Shown here one piece after another: positions 1 through 8,438 of a stretch of 18,226 nucleotides of DNA (positions are counted from its first letter, which is position 1; each line of letters begins with the position of its first letter). The stretch covers positions 1 to 18,226 of the forward strand of contig JAGOCL010000009.1 of the NCBI GenBank assembly GCA_017998755.1, given 5' to 3'. The position numbers and the translations under genes were made by a program. The stretch is from Spirochaetota bacterium (lineage in GTDB: Bacteria > Spirochaetota > GWE2-31-10 > MWDO01). The notes beneath the pieces were generated by a model. The model worked only from the letters and a program-made list of their open reading frames with translations. It searched no databases and was not told the DNA's origin.

Positions 1-813
1 ATTAATACTGTTATCCGTAGACTCTTTTAATTTATTTAGCTGAATAATGAAAGCGGAGATTTCTTCGTTTACCTTTGATATATCTTTTTCAGAATATTCT
101 TTGATTTTATTGATTTTTCCGAATTCATTTTTCAATTCTTCCTCTTCTCCGATAAAATATTTTACCTCTTTATTTATCCGAAGAGAAATCGCCGCAGTGA
201 TACCCATAAGTTTATAGAGGTCTTTGTACGATTCAAAAGGTTGACCAAAGCCGTCTCTTATTTTTAAATAAGCGTTGTCCAAGAGATCCAAAGCCGATTT
301 TTTATTAATGAAAGGATTATAACCTAAATTGTTAAGTTTTAATATATAGTCGTCTTTAATATGAATCTCCAAATAGCTTTTAATATAATCAAGAAAATCT
401 TTATTATAAACAGTATTATTGTTATCCGAAAAGTTAAAAAAAGCGCTATTTTCTATAAAAGCGCAGTTTTCTTTTAGCGTTTTGATTAGAAATGAAGTAT
501 CGATTGAAGAGGGAATCTTAACGCTTTTTAGATTTTGTAGAAAACTTTCTTTATAAGAAAGTTTATATGCATTTGCCGAATTCTGAAGTATATCGTTAAT
601 ATATCCGGTCGGGCAACCTGTTATTAATCTTATTTCATCGACAACGTTTTGAATGATTGTAGCTTTTTTTATATTATTATTGTCTTCGTCTCCGTCGACG
701 TTTATCCATTCTATTCCGAGAAACAGGAATTTACCTTGCGGATCGTTATCTTCAGAATAGGCAAGAAATAAAAATGAAATAATATATAAAATTATGAAAA
801 ACGATCTATTCAA
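1..813 (-). CDS. Exported protein of unknown function, 3' end cut by the window edge
   Basis: An open frame runs from the start to the left window edge without a stop, so about 271 residues are visible and the C-terminus is missing. The N-terminus (NRSFFIILYIISFLFLAYSE) is a hydrophobic signal peptide, so the protein is exported. The mature part is acidic, rich in Asn and Lys, and mostly helical-looking, with a charged coiled-coil-like stretch near the visible end. No family was recognised. An in-frame ATG at 819 sits directly against the AAGGA at 820-824 (zero spacing), whereas the TTG at 813 has a 6 nt spacing, so the TTG is preferred. The gene overlaps the stop of the upstream barrel-like gene (806-808), which indicates translational coupling and membership of the five-gene envelope operon. 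The coding call is solid; the function is unknown. Confidence 0.82.
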   Translation of the reverse strand, partial: MNRSFFIILYIISFLFLAYSEDNDPQGKFLFLGIEWINVDGDEDNNNIKKATIIQNVVDEIRLITGCPTGYINDILQNSANAYKLSYKESFLQNLKSVKIPSSIDTSFLIKTLKENCAFIENSAFFNFSDNNNTVYNKDFLDYIKSYLEIHIKDDYILKLNNLGYNPFINKKSALDLLDNAYLKIRDGFGQPFESYKDLYKLMGITAAISLRINKEVKYFIGEEEELKNEFGKINKIKEYSEKDISKVNEEISAFIIQLNKLKESTDNSIN

Positions 814-1519
814 CTTCATTCCTTTTGTGATAATCCATTATAATATTAAGCGGAAGATAAAACCCTACGTTTAATCCGACATGAACTCCTAAATTTGCCA
901 TATAATTAAAGTTTTTTTCATTTAACATATAAACTGTATTACCGGTAGCTCGATCTTTCATTTCCATCTGATTATTAAAAAAACCGCTTAATTGCAAAGA
1001 AAAATTGACTGATAAAAAATTAAAAAAAATTGCTCTAACCCCGATTTTTCCGCCAAGACCGGCCCCAAAATGGTTTCCATAGGTTGCGTCGTATCTGTAA
1101 GCGTCAAAATAACCGATATTTAAACCAAACCCAAAATAAGGACCGCTCATTTGAACTTGCATAATTTGATTAATAAAAGAATTTGGTAAAACTATGCCAA
1201 AAAGTCTTAACATCGGCAATACGTAAACGACTGGCTCTATTAATAATTTCCATCCCATTAATTTTGTATTTATAATAGTTTGCTTAGAGATTTCGGTATA
1301 AAGGTCTGTATGAATATAGACAAACTCTGTTTCAACGCTAAAACCCATCATAAACGACATTTCCGCCTGTCCGCCAATACCGCTTGAAAAATGGAAAATC
1401 GGGTTATATTCCAGTAGTACCGCTTGACCGCGCCAATAATCTTTGACGGCGCTGTTTTTGGCATTGGACTGATAAAACAGAATAAAAGTAAAAATAAAAA
1501 CATAAAATATTTTTTTCAA
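806..1519 (-). CDS. Outer-membrane beta-barrel-like protein
   Basis: This 237-residue product has a signal peptide (residues 1-20, likely cleaved after SNA). It continues with alternating hydrophobic and polar segments rich in Gly, Tyr, Phe and Asn, for example the GPYFGFGLNIGYF and GLGVKIG-like strands around residues 120-165 and the final strands around 205-230. This pattern suggests a small outer-membrane barrel, but no named family was recognised. It does not end in an aromatic residue: a short charged tail follows the last strand. The start is TTG at 1519, supported by AGGA at 1527-1530 with 7 nt spacing; the nearby ATG opens only a three-codon frame. It follows the PEGA-barrel gene by 21 nt and overlaps the next gene, so it is the fourth gene of the envelope operon. 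The barrel assignment is inferred from the sequence pattern alone. Confidence 0.8.
   Translation of the reverse strand: MKKIFYVFIFTFILFYQSNAKNSAVKDYWRGQAVLLEYNPIFHFSSGIGGQAEMSFMMGFSVETEFVYIHTDLYTEISKQTIINTKLMGWKLLIEPVVYVLPMLRLFGIVLPNSFINQIMQVQMSGPYFGFGLNIGYFDAYRYDATYGNHFGAGLGGKIGVRAIFFNFLSVNFSLQLSGFFNNQMEMKDRATGNTVYMLNEKNFNYMANLGVHVGLNVGFYLPLNIIMDYHKRNEVE
820..824 (-). promoter_or_regulatory. Ribosome binding site that decides the start of the left-edge gene
   Basis: AAGGA on the minus strand abuts the ATG at 819 but lies 6 nt before the TTG at 813. Normal spacing favours the TTG. The site lies inside the last codons of the upstream gene, consistent with translational coupling. Confidence 0.55.
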
Positions 1520-1540
1520 TAAAACATCCTAAAATAATAT

Positions 1541-3457
1541 TTATTGCTGATTTTTTTGTTTTTTATCTAATAAATATTCGTAACTACCTACGTCGTTTTC
1601 TCTATCCAAAAAATATTGATAACTCTTACTTTCCATTCTTTTTTTTGAGTCTGTATAGACTATGGGAATCTTTAATCCTAAATAAACCATCAACGGATGA
1701 TTAAAACCTGTAGCATTTGGATAAACGGCGCGATCGAGGAAGTCAAATCTTGTCATCGATATAAATCCAAATACTTCGCGTTTATATTTATTGTAAAAAG
1801 TAATATTAAAAAGCAGAAGATAATTTTGGAAATGAGTAAATAAATCGACGTTTAATCTCGCTATAGGATAATCGACATACTTTAATCCGGGCGTCGCTTT
1901 TAATATGGTCATATCAAGTCCTAAGCCGATATCAAACGAAGTATAAAGTCCAGCGTATAACTTAAAACCGATATAAGGTATCAGATCAAGATTTAGCGAA
2001 GACGGATTGATAGTATTAATCCAATAGGGATTTTCGTTATACCACGTTAAGAGAGTTTTTACTCCAAAAAACAGATATTCCAAATCCAGACCGAAAGAGA
2101 TATCGGTTGATATATTGAAAAGAGCTTCGCCCGCATTTTTATCCGTTATAATTTTTTGGAAAGGAGCGTATCTCAAAAAGTATGGAGAATATAAACCGCC
2201 GTATAAATTTAAAGAAAGAAAAAAGTGAGGATAAAACTCTCGCAATAGTTTAACTTTGTTTAAATCTGCGTTTATAGTTCCTTTGACAATTTGAGGTTCG
2301 GGATCGTAAATGTCAATCTTTGAGGTATAACTTCCGTAAAGGAATTTCTTAAAAGTAATATTATGCGTTCCGTCGCCGATTTTCCGTACAAAAGGAGTTA
2401 TTCCATAAAATATACCGTCTACAAAAACGGAAGTAGCTTTGACGTTTGACGTAAAAAGAGTATTAACGGGTTTAACTTTAAAATCGACGTTTAGATTTAC
2501 GCTTTCGCCCGATTCAAATAGTTCGACTTCCAATTTTTGCGGAAAATAGAGGTCTTTTTCTAAATACAAAAAATGCTTACCGATAAGAACGTCTTTAAAA
2601 ATCAAATATTTTTCAAAATCTGATTTCTGATTTTTATCGTCCAAAGCGGCTCTGCTATTGATCTCGTTAGGAGTATTGATGGATATTTTACCTTTTTTGT
2701 TTTCCAAATATATATCAATGTTTTTTTTCTCGTCGTCTACTATATATATTGATTCGACAACCGGATAAAATCCGTTCTTTTCAATTGATAATTTATACTC
2801 TCCCGCGGAAAGAGGCGGTAGTTTTATCTTAGATCCGTAAAATGCGTAATCTTTTTTTGGAGTCATAAGTACGGATTTTACGTCTCCTTTGCCCGGTATA
2901 ATCGATACGGTAAATCCTGAAATCAAATTTTTGTCTTCGACTTGATCGGTAACAATTTCAGTTTTTTTGTAATTTAGTCCGGCGAGATTGAAAGCTATAC
3001 CGGAGCAGGCGTCGTAAATATTCTTAACGTTTGACTCGGTTTGATCAAATGCCGAGTTTATTATTTTACCGTTAGCCATATCGATTAAGGATAGAGAAAT
3101 AAAAGCTTTTCCGTCTAGATCTATATACTTACCGGTAATAATATAGTTAGAAAATTTACTATTAATTTTTTCTTTATTTTCCGTTAATCCTAATTGAGTA
3201 GATTTAATCTCCGCTAGCGCTTCTTCAGAAATAACTGTATTAATTACTTCAAATCTCCCCGTTTTATTTAAGGCAGTCTTGACTCTATCGGTAATATTTC
3301 GTTCAATACTGATCGCTTCTTCGGAAACCTTGTTTCCAAAATATTTAATCATATAAAGCATTACTAAAGTTTTATCGTCTTTCGTTAATTCAATATTTTC
3401 AGGATAAATTCTAACGAATAAACTAGCAATAATTATTATTAAGAATATTTTTTTCAA
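1541..3457 (-). CDS. PEGA-domain / predicted beta-barrel fusion protein
   Basis: This is a 638-residue exported protein. Residues 1-19 form a signal peptide. Residues about 25-165 resemble the TolB-N/CsgG-type fold (helix with RVKTALNKTGRFEVI, then strands with NYIITGKYID). Residues about 180-252, about 256-328 (degenerate) and 330-395 are PEGA-like beta domains; the last carries the hallmark VFVDGIFYGITPF. Residues about 410-605 are aromatic-rich alternating strands that look like an outer-membrane barrel, followed by a charged tail. PEGA domains are surface-associated beta modules; a function in envelope structure or assembly is inferred. The start is TTG at 3457, preceded by a strong G-rich site (GGGGGTGG, 3462-3469). 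The TTGA at 3454-3457 overlaps the stop of the upstream paralogue, so the two are translationally coupled. Confidence 0.87.
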   Translation of the reverse strand: MKKIFLIIIIASLFVRIYPENIELTKDDKTLVMLYMIKYFGNKVSEEAISIERNITDRVKTALNKTGRFEVINTVISEEALAEIKSTQLGLTENKEKINSKFSNYIITGKYIDLDGKAFISLSLIDMANGKIINSAFDQTESNVKNIYDACSGIAFNLAGLNYKKTEIVTDQVEDKNLISGFTVSIIPGKGDVKSVLMTPKKDYAFYGSKIKLPPLSAGEYKLSIEKNGFYPVVESIYIVDDEKKNIDIYLENKKGKISINTPNEINSRAALDDKNQKSDFEKYLIFKDVLIGKHFLYLEKDLYFPQKLEVELFESGESVNLNVDFKVKPVNTLFTSNVKATSVFVDGIFYGITPFVRKIGDGTHNITFKKFLYGSYTSKIDIYDPEPQIVKGTINADLNKVKLLREFYPHFFLSLNLYGGLYSPYFLRYAPFQKIITDKNAGEALFNISTDISFGLDLEYLFFGVKTLLTWYNENPYWINTINPSSLNLDLIPYIGFKLYAGLYTSFDIGLGLDMTILKATPGLKYVDYPIARLNVDLFTHFQNYLLLFNITFYNKYKREVFGFISMTRFDFLDRAVYPNATGFNHPLMVYLGLKIPIVYTDSKKRMESKSYQYFLDRENDVGSYEYLLDKKQKNQQ

Positions 3458-5355
3458 AACGCCACCCCCAGTTTGACGCCCCAGATAACATTGGGATTAC
3501 CGTATTGCGACGCGATATTTATATGTAGAGGGAATCCTATTATAAGTTTGTCGAAAAAAGGATTTTTTACTATTTTGATTACCGTTAAGAAATCCATAGA
3601 AAAATAGAAATTGGTGTAGTGAAAATAATTAGATAAATTGTAAATTTTAGAATTAACAGAGTCGGTGATTCCGCGATATAAATTAACGTTATAAGAAATA
3701 CCAACGTCCAGAATAAAATCAGATAATAGCGCGAAAGCGTTTTTGCCGTTTTCATACGAACTGTAAAATGATTTAAAACCTAAAGGATCCATTATGTATT
3801 TTCTGACTGAGAAATTAAAATAAGAAGAAAATAACAAATCGAACGAGATATAGTTATGTCCCGGGGCGGTTGCTCCCGCGCCGTTTGACCAATTATTGCT
3901 ACCGTGGAAAAACAAAAAAGTTGTATCAAATCGTAAAAAAGAGAACATATAGCTGACAGAAAATGAGTTCCCTACCAACGCTATTTGCCTGGTAATATTA
4001 TCGTCTAAGATATAATTCATGTTTGATATTACCGGTCCGTCGTCGACCCATAATTGCCCTATCCAGAATTTGAAAGCCGTATACGGATAAGGCGGGAGTC
4101 CGCCCTTTTCTTTTAGAATTAATAATACTTTTCTATTATCCGGTTTGCTGATTTTTACGTCTATCTCGCTTTTTCCGTAATCGTCATTGAATACTTTTAT
4201 TTTATGCTCGCCTTGAGATACGTTGTTAAGAACTAAAGGCGCTCTTTTACCCATTAAAATTCCATCTAAATATATCTCGACATTTTTTACGTTGCAATCT
4301 ACCTCAAGGCTTATGTCTTGAAACGTCATGTCTACTTTTACTATAGTTTTTTGTGAAAAAGTTTTTTCAAGAACTTCAACGTCGATTTTTTGCGTTTTAT
4401 ACTTATCTGCGTATATTTCTAGGGAATGAACTCCCACCGGGAAGTTGAGTAACGATATTTTACCTCCGGAGTTTGTTACGCCGATTTCTTTATCGCCTAG
4501 CTTTATTATTGCGCCTTTTATTTTTGGCGAGGTCTCTATGTTAAGTATTCCCGTTTTTCTTTCTAATGAAAAATCCAGCACTGTTTCTTTTTTTGGCGAA
4601 ATAGTAACGGTTTGGCGGACGTCGTAATAACCGTATTTTTCTATAGAAATTCTTGCGTCGCCTTTATAGGAATTCAGAATCAAATATTCGCCTTCAACAG
4701 TCGTACCAACGTATCCTTCGTCAACATATATATTTGAATTTCCCGGAGAAGTTTTTATCTTTATCGTTCCCCATTGATTTTTATCATTGTAGTCTTTTAT
4801 AACGCTGTCTGAAATATTTGTATAACCAATTTGAGGCAGATCGAAAAATTTTAGACCTGAATTCCATACAGCTCTTGTAACGTTATTTTCAAAATCCGAT
4901 TTGTTTATTTCAAATTTTTCGGGTTTGATATCTTTATTATTAACCGCGTCAAATAAAGATAGATTTAAATAGTAAACTTTATTATCGTTTTCGTCAAAAT
5001 CATAGTGGACGTTATAAAATAAAATATTATCTTTATTGGCAAATTCCATATTTCTGACTTTTTTTGATTCTTCTCTATCGTAAATACCTACAAGAACGTC
5101 TCTTTTTATCAAATTTAAAGCGTTCAACTCGTCGTCGGATCTGTCGGCGTAATCTATTACAGGATCATACTTGCCTGTTAAAACAAGTATTTTTCTTAAA
5201 ACGGTTTCGATAATCTCGTTATATTCTACGACTATGTTTTTAATAGAGGCGTCGCTTGCTTTGTAAGTAATACCGCAAGTTTTTTTTTCCTGAGCGCTTA
5301 AAATAGACGCGAACAAAACGGACGCTAAAATAATACAAAATATTAGTTTTCTCAT
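3454..5355 (-). CDS. PEGA-domain / predicted beta-barrel fusion protein, paralogue of its downstream neighbour
   Basis: This is a 633-residue exported protein with the same architecture as the next gene. A signal peptide (1-21, cleavage near LSA-QE) is followed by a TolB/CsgG-like region at about 28-175. Three PEGA-like units follow at about 195-266 (GTIKIKTSPGNSNIYVDEGY), 268-345 and 346-415 (VEIYLDGILMGKRAPL). A predicted beta-barrel from about 425 runs to the C-terminus. The chain ends in Phe (VKLGVAF), the usual C-terminal signal of outer-membrane barrels recognised by the BAM machinery. PEGA modules would then lie on the periplasmic side and the barrel in the membrane. The ATG at 5355 has a GCGGA site about 5 nt upstream, and the gene follows the LPP20 gene by 9 nt. 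The exact partner or ligand is unknown. Confidence 0.87.
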   Translation of the reverse strand: MRKLIFCIILASVLFASILSAQEKKTCGITYKASDASIKNIVVEYNEIIETVLRKILVLTGKYDPVIDYADRSDDELNALNLIKRDVLVGIYDREESKKVRNMEFANKDNILFYNVHYDFDENDNKVYYLNLSLFDAVNNKDIKPEKFEINKSDFENNVTRAVWNSGLKFFDLPQIGYTNISDSVIKDYNDKNQWGTIKIKTSPGNSNIYVDEGYVGTTVEGEYLILNSYKGDARISIEKYGYYDVRQTVTISPKKETVLDFSLERKTGILNIETSPKIKGAIIKLGDKEIGVTNSGGKISLLNFPVGVHSLEIYADKYKTQKIDVEVLEKTFSQKTIVKVDMTFQDISLEVDCNVKNVEIYLDGILMGKRAPLVLNNVSQGEHKIKVFNDDYGKSEIDVKISKPDNRKVLLILKEKGGLPPYPYTAFKFWIGQLWVDDGPVISNMNYILDDNITRQIALVGNSFSVSYMFSFLRFDTTFLFFHGSNNWSNGAGATAPGHNYISFDLLFSSYFNFSVRKYIMDPLGFKSFYSSYENGKNAFALLSDFILDVGISYNVNLYRGITDSVNSKIYNLSNYFHYTNFYFSMDFLTVIKIVKNPFFDKLIIGFPLHINIASQYGNPNVIWGVKLGVAF

Positions 5356-5364
5356 GGTATTCCG

Positions 5365-6858
5365 CTATTCAACTAAGACAAACGTTTCTAATTTGACCTT
5401 CTCTAATTCTTCTTTTATTTTTGTCCAATCGCTCTCTTTTATTTGTTCAGATAAAGAGATACAAACTTCCTCTATAGATTGCTCAATCGTTAGTCCCTGA
5501 CCTTTTACCGTATCTAAATTTAGAGCAAAAACTTTTGATTTTTTTACGTCGTTCTCTTTCATAGAAATTGTAAGCGTCCCGTCGGTTATAACTATACCGG
5601 TATAATTTGGCGGATAGGTTTTTGCATTTAAGGAAAGAGCGAGGATATAGCGCGAGTCGCTAGCCGTATCGACAACTCTGCTATTAAAGTCTTTGATAAG
5701 TAATTCTTGTATGGTTTCTTTTACTTCCAAAGCTTTGTCGTCGTATTCAATAAAAACTAGCGGCCCTTCTTTTTTAATATCTACGCTTCTTAAAGTTCCA
5801 AGGGCGTTTTCAATATTTTTATAGTCGTATTTATCTAAATAATCCGATGAGGCGCTTTTTTCAACGTCTAATCCGAAAAATATTTTTTCAGACGCAAATC
5901 CGATATCTTTTAGATTTATAACAAAAACCCCTTTTTCGTCGGTAATTACAGAGTATTTTTCTTTTTTTGAAATGTAATACATCGGAACGCCCGGGAAAGG
6001 CTCATTTTGGAGTTTAACTAAATATACAAATTGACTTCCAAGACCTTTTGTAGAAAAACTGATTTTATTTTGCGGAGTAAAAGATAATTCGTCAAACAAT
6101 TTTTTAGCTTCTATTTTAGAATCTAAAAAAACATTGTATTCTTTATTTTTAAAATTTACTACCGCTTTTTCTAGCGGAAAAGACGATAACGCCGTATATG
6201 AATTTAAAAAAGCGATAGCCGAGCTTTTTAAATTTCCTTTTTCTTTTTCTTCCATACCGGTTAAGAAATATTTAATAGCCGTTTCTTTCGCTACTTCCAA
6301 GCGCTTTTTTTGCGTTTCAAAATATTTTTCTTCGCTTAGTCTGTAATAATACCAAATCCCCTGTTTTTTATTATACCAAGCGTCTACTAGTTCCAAACCT
6401 GATAAATTTTGCTTAACAAACGTTTTTACCTGTAGCGAAGCGTATTCGGTAGATTTATTTTGATCTTCGACGATAATATCTTCCGCCTCTGATACAATTT
6501 TAGTTTCGATTTGACCGGCAAGCATATTTATCGCGGCGTTCATAGCGGATAAATTATCTTTTTCAATATCTCCGGTGTATGAAGAGGAGCCGATTCCGAC
6601 AAAGTATCCTTTTTCTTTGGGGAAAGACTTGACCCATTTAGGAGCGGTTGATTTCGATTTTAATAAAGAGTCGCCGCTTTTACCTATAGAAGAAATTTTA
6701 TCTTTATCAATTTTTTTTAGGTCAATACTTGAGTTGACTGAGCTTTTAGCTTTAGCAATAATATCTTCGAATTCGGACGTAATATCGTCATTATTTTGAG
6801 AATTGACTAAACTTATAAAAGAAAATAATAAGCAAAACATAAATACTATTTTATTCAT
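5365..6858 (-). CDS. LPP20-family exported protein, first gene of the envelope operon
   Basis: This 497-residue product starts with a signal peptide (1-20, VNS-QN). No lipobox Cys is seen at the cleavage site, so it is probably soluble or anchored by partners, unlike lipidated LPP20 relatives. Residues about 74-180 match the LPP20 pattern: PKWVKSFP, a Gly-rich GYFVGIGSS turn, the Ala-rich helix LSAMNAAINMLAGQI, and a final GIWYYYRLSEEKY strand. Residues 180-225 are helical and TPR-like. Residues about 265-335 resemble a small carboxypeptidase-regulatory/Ig-like beta domain (PFPGVPMYY...TDEKGVFVINL). Residues about 365-478 form a further alpha/beta domain. LPP20-type proteins are envelope proteins of poorly known role. 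GGAG lies 5 nt before the ATG, and a promoter is seen just upstream, so this gene leads the operon. Confidence 0.88.
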   Translation of the reverse strand: MNKIVFMFCLLFSFISLVNSQNNDDITSEFEDIIAKAKSSVNSSIDLKKIDKDKISSIGKSGDSLLKSKSTAPKWVKSFPKEKGYFVGIGSSSYTGDIEKDNLSAMNAAINMLAGQIETKIVSEAEDIIVEDQNKSTEYASLQVKTFVKQNLSGLELVDAWYNKKQGIWYYYRLSEEKYFETQKKRLEVAKETAIKYFLTGMEEKEKGNLKSSAIAFLNSYTALSSFPLEKAVVNFKNKEYNVFLDSKIEAKKLFDELSFTPQNKISFSTKGLGSQFVYLVKLQNEPFPGVPMYYISKKEKYSVITDEKGVFVINLKDIGFASEKIFFGLDVEKSASSDYLDKYDYKNIENALGTLRSVDIKKEGPLVFIEYDDKALEVKETIQELLIKDFNSRVVDTASDSRYILALSLNAKTYPPNYTGIVITDGTLTISMKENDVKKSKVFALNLDTVKGQGLTIEQSIEEVCISLSEQIKESDWTKIKEELEKVKLETFVLVE

Positions 6859-6880
6859 ATATTCTCCGTAATTTTTATAT

Positions 6881-6908
6881 ATATTACAAATTAAATTATT
6901 TTTGTCAA
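6881..6908 (-). promoter_or_regulatory. Candidate sigma70 promoter of the envelope operon
   Basis: On the minus strand a perfect -35 TTGACA (6903-6908) is followed after 16 nt by TAATAT (6881-6886), a partial -10 match. It lies in the 64-nt gap upstream of the LPP20 gene and would give a 5' leader of roughly 15 nt containing the GGAG ribosome site. The -35 is convincing. The exact -10 is less certain because the region is AT-rich. Confidence 0.5.
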
Positions 6909-6922
6909 CAATATTTTACAAT

Positions 6923-7258
6923 TCAATTTACTTTATCTTTTTTGTATTTCAGGTCGCCGACGTATAGCTTGGGTTTGTTTAGATTTTTCAGTACTCTGAT
7001 AAGTTGTTCGCATTCTTTGTGAACATAACCGTCCGTCGAGACCATGCCTCCCCCGAAGAGAAGCTGTTTTTGCCTTACTATTGATAACAATTTTAATATT
7101 TCGCTATCGTTAGGATGAGAGTCGTTAATTACTTCTATTAATCTGTTAGATTCTATAAGAATGTCCATATTTTCTTCAAAAAGACCGTAGCCGAAAATAA
7201 CCGAATATTGTAATACTATCGAAGTCAATCTTTTTTTTTGATTTATCGATAATTTCAT
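6923..7258 (-). CDS. Small protein of unknown function, coupled to a histidine kinase
   Basis: This 111-residue product has no signal peptide or membrane segment. It has a helical N-terminal half (residues 5-65, alternating Ile/Leu with acidic residues), a Gly-rich turn (LLFGGGMVSTDG, about 66-77), a helix with a single Cys, and a basic C-terminus. No family was recognised. It starts at ATG 7258, 4 nt after the stop of the histidine kinase gene, with AAGG 7 nt upstream. The two are therefore almost certainly co-transcribed, and the protein may act on or with the kinase; that is inference from position only. It has none of the receiver-domain signatures (acidic pocket, phospho-Asp, conserved Thr and Lys). 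A run of nine A residues in codons about 7-9 is noted in case of slippage or assembly error. Confidence 0.75.
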   Translation of the reverse strand: MKLSINQKKRLTSIVLQYSVIFGYGLFEENMDILIESNRLIEVINDSHPNDSEILKLLSIVRQKQLLFGGGMVSTDGYVHKECEQLIRVLKNLNKPKLYVGDLKYKKDKVN

Positions 7259-7262
7259 ATTG

Positions 7263-8381
7263 TTACCTTGTTTTTGGTATTGAAATAACGAACTTTGTTC
7301 CGACGTTTAATTCGCTTTCTATAGTTATATGTCCATTATGTTTTTTTATAAATTCATTACACAACGCTAAACCGAGTCCGCTTCCCATTTCTCCGTTAGT
7401 TCCCGGAGTCGACGCGATTTTATCAATTTTAAACAGATTATCTATTTTAGATTGTTCCATACCTATTCCGTTATCAATAATTATTAAATCGCAAAATTGG
7501 TCGTTTAACGAGTAATTGATTATAATTTTACCGCCGGGTTTTGTAAATTTTATAGCGTTGGATAAAATATTTCTCACTACTGTGTTAAACATTTCATAAT
7601 CAACGTTAACAATAATACCTTCGGGTATATTGTTAATTATCGCAATATTTTTTTGATTTATGTTGTTTTGAAAAATCTCGATATTTTCTAACGCTATTCC
7701 GTAAAGATCAAAGTCGGACAATTCAAAATCTAGAAGATTTTTCTGGCTTCTTGCCCATAAAAGTAAATTTTCAAGTAAACTCAACGTGTTTTTTAGATAT
7801 TTGTTTAAATTGGAGTAAACGTCGTTCTTTTGCTGTTCAGATAGGTCTTTGCTATAATTTAGTAAATCCAAATAGCTGATACAAGAGCCTATTGGCGAAC
7901 GCAAATCATGGGCGATAATTGAAAAGAATTTATCTTTCGTCGCGTTCGATTCTTTAAGTTCTTCGTTGATTTTAGAAATTTGTTTATGGAGTAAATCTAT
8001 GTTATTTCTGTTTTGTTGGAGTTTTTGAATATCCTCTCCAATAAGCGTCGTATCTTTAACGACTAAAAGAGCGGATTCGGGGTCGGCGGGGTTTTTAAAA
8101 ACGCCTAAATTAAAAAATATTGTTTTATCGGGAAGACGTCTATTTATTAAAGGAATGTTAATTTCGCCATTGTTACCGTTTAAAATATCTTGGATCTCTT
8201 CGTTCATTCCGAACAATTCGGGGAAAATAATTTCAAGATTTGACGCGTCTTGCAGATTATTTACGCCTAAGTATGATAAAAGAGAATTATCAGGGAAAAT
8301 CAAACTTAAATCTTTATCTATTGTCGCGTAAAAAATTTTATTGCGCGATAATATAAAATTCTCTATAATTTGATTGTTCAT
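7263..8381 (-). CDS. Cytoplasmic PAS-domain sensor histidine kinase
   Basis: This is a 372-residue kinase with no signal peptide or transmembrane helix, so it senses an internal cue or is recruited by a partner. Residues about 8-115 form a PAS-like sensor domain, and 115-150 a coiled-coil linker. The HisKA dimerisation domain carries the H-box FFSIIAHDLRSPIG with phospho-acceptor His158. The ATPase domain shows the N-box (NILSNAIKF, 271-279), the G1 box DNGIG (303-307) and the G2 box GSGLGLAL (333-340), so all catalytic motifs are present. It transfers phosphate to a response regulator, but none is encoded in the window. No Shine-Dalgarno site is visible before the ATG at 8381; a TATAAA at 8388-8393 would place transcription near the A of the ATG, so the mRNA may be leaderless. 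The small gene downstream is coupled to it. Confidence 0.93.
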   Translation of the reverse strand: MNNQIIENFILSRNKIFYATIDKDLSLIFPDNSLLSYLGVNNLQDASNLEIIFPELFGMNEEIQDILNGNNGEINIPLINRRLPDKTIFFNLGVFKNPADPESALLVVKDTTLIGEDIQKLQQNRNNIDLLHKQISKINEELKESNATKDKFFSIIAHDLRSPIGSCISYLDLLNYSKDLSEQQKNDVYSNLNKYLKNTLSLLENLLLWARSQKNLLDFELSDFDLYGIALENIEIFQNNINQKNIAIINNIPEGIIVNVDYEMFNTVVRNILSNAIKFTKPGGKIIINYSLNDQFCDLIIIDNGIGMEQSKIDNLFKIDKIASTPGTNGEMGSGLGLALCNEFIKKHNGHITIESELNVGTKFVISIPKTR

Positions 8382-8387
8382 AGAATA

Positions 8388-8393
8388 TTTATA
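8388..8393 (-). promoter_or_regulatory. Possible -10 element giving a leaderless kinase mRNA
   Basis: TATAAA on the minus strand ends 6 nt before the kinase ATG. With usual spacing, transcription would start at or beside the ATG. A 17-nt-distant TTTAAT is only a weak -35. The lack of any Shine-Dalgarno site is consistent with a leaderless message, but the region is AT-rich and chance is possible. Confidence 0.3.
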
Positions 8394-8438
8394 CGCTTTT
8401 TTTTGATATAATTAAAGAAAAATGTATAAAGAATATAC

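Noticed and set aside
8424..8438. Inverted repeat GTATA-5 nt-TATAC right after the radical SAM gene, followed by a T-rich stretch
   Set aside because: Five weak, AT-rich pairs are expected by chance in this sequence; too weak for a terminator call.
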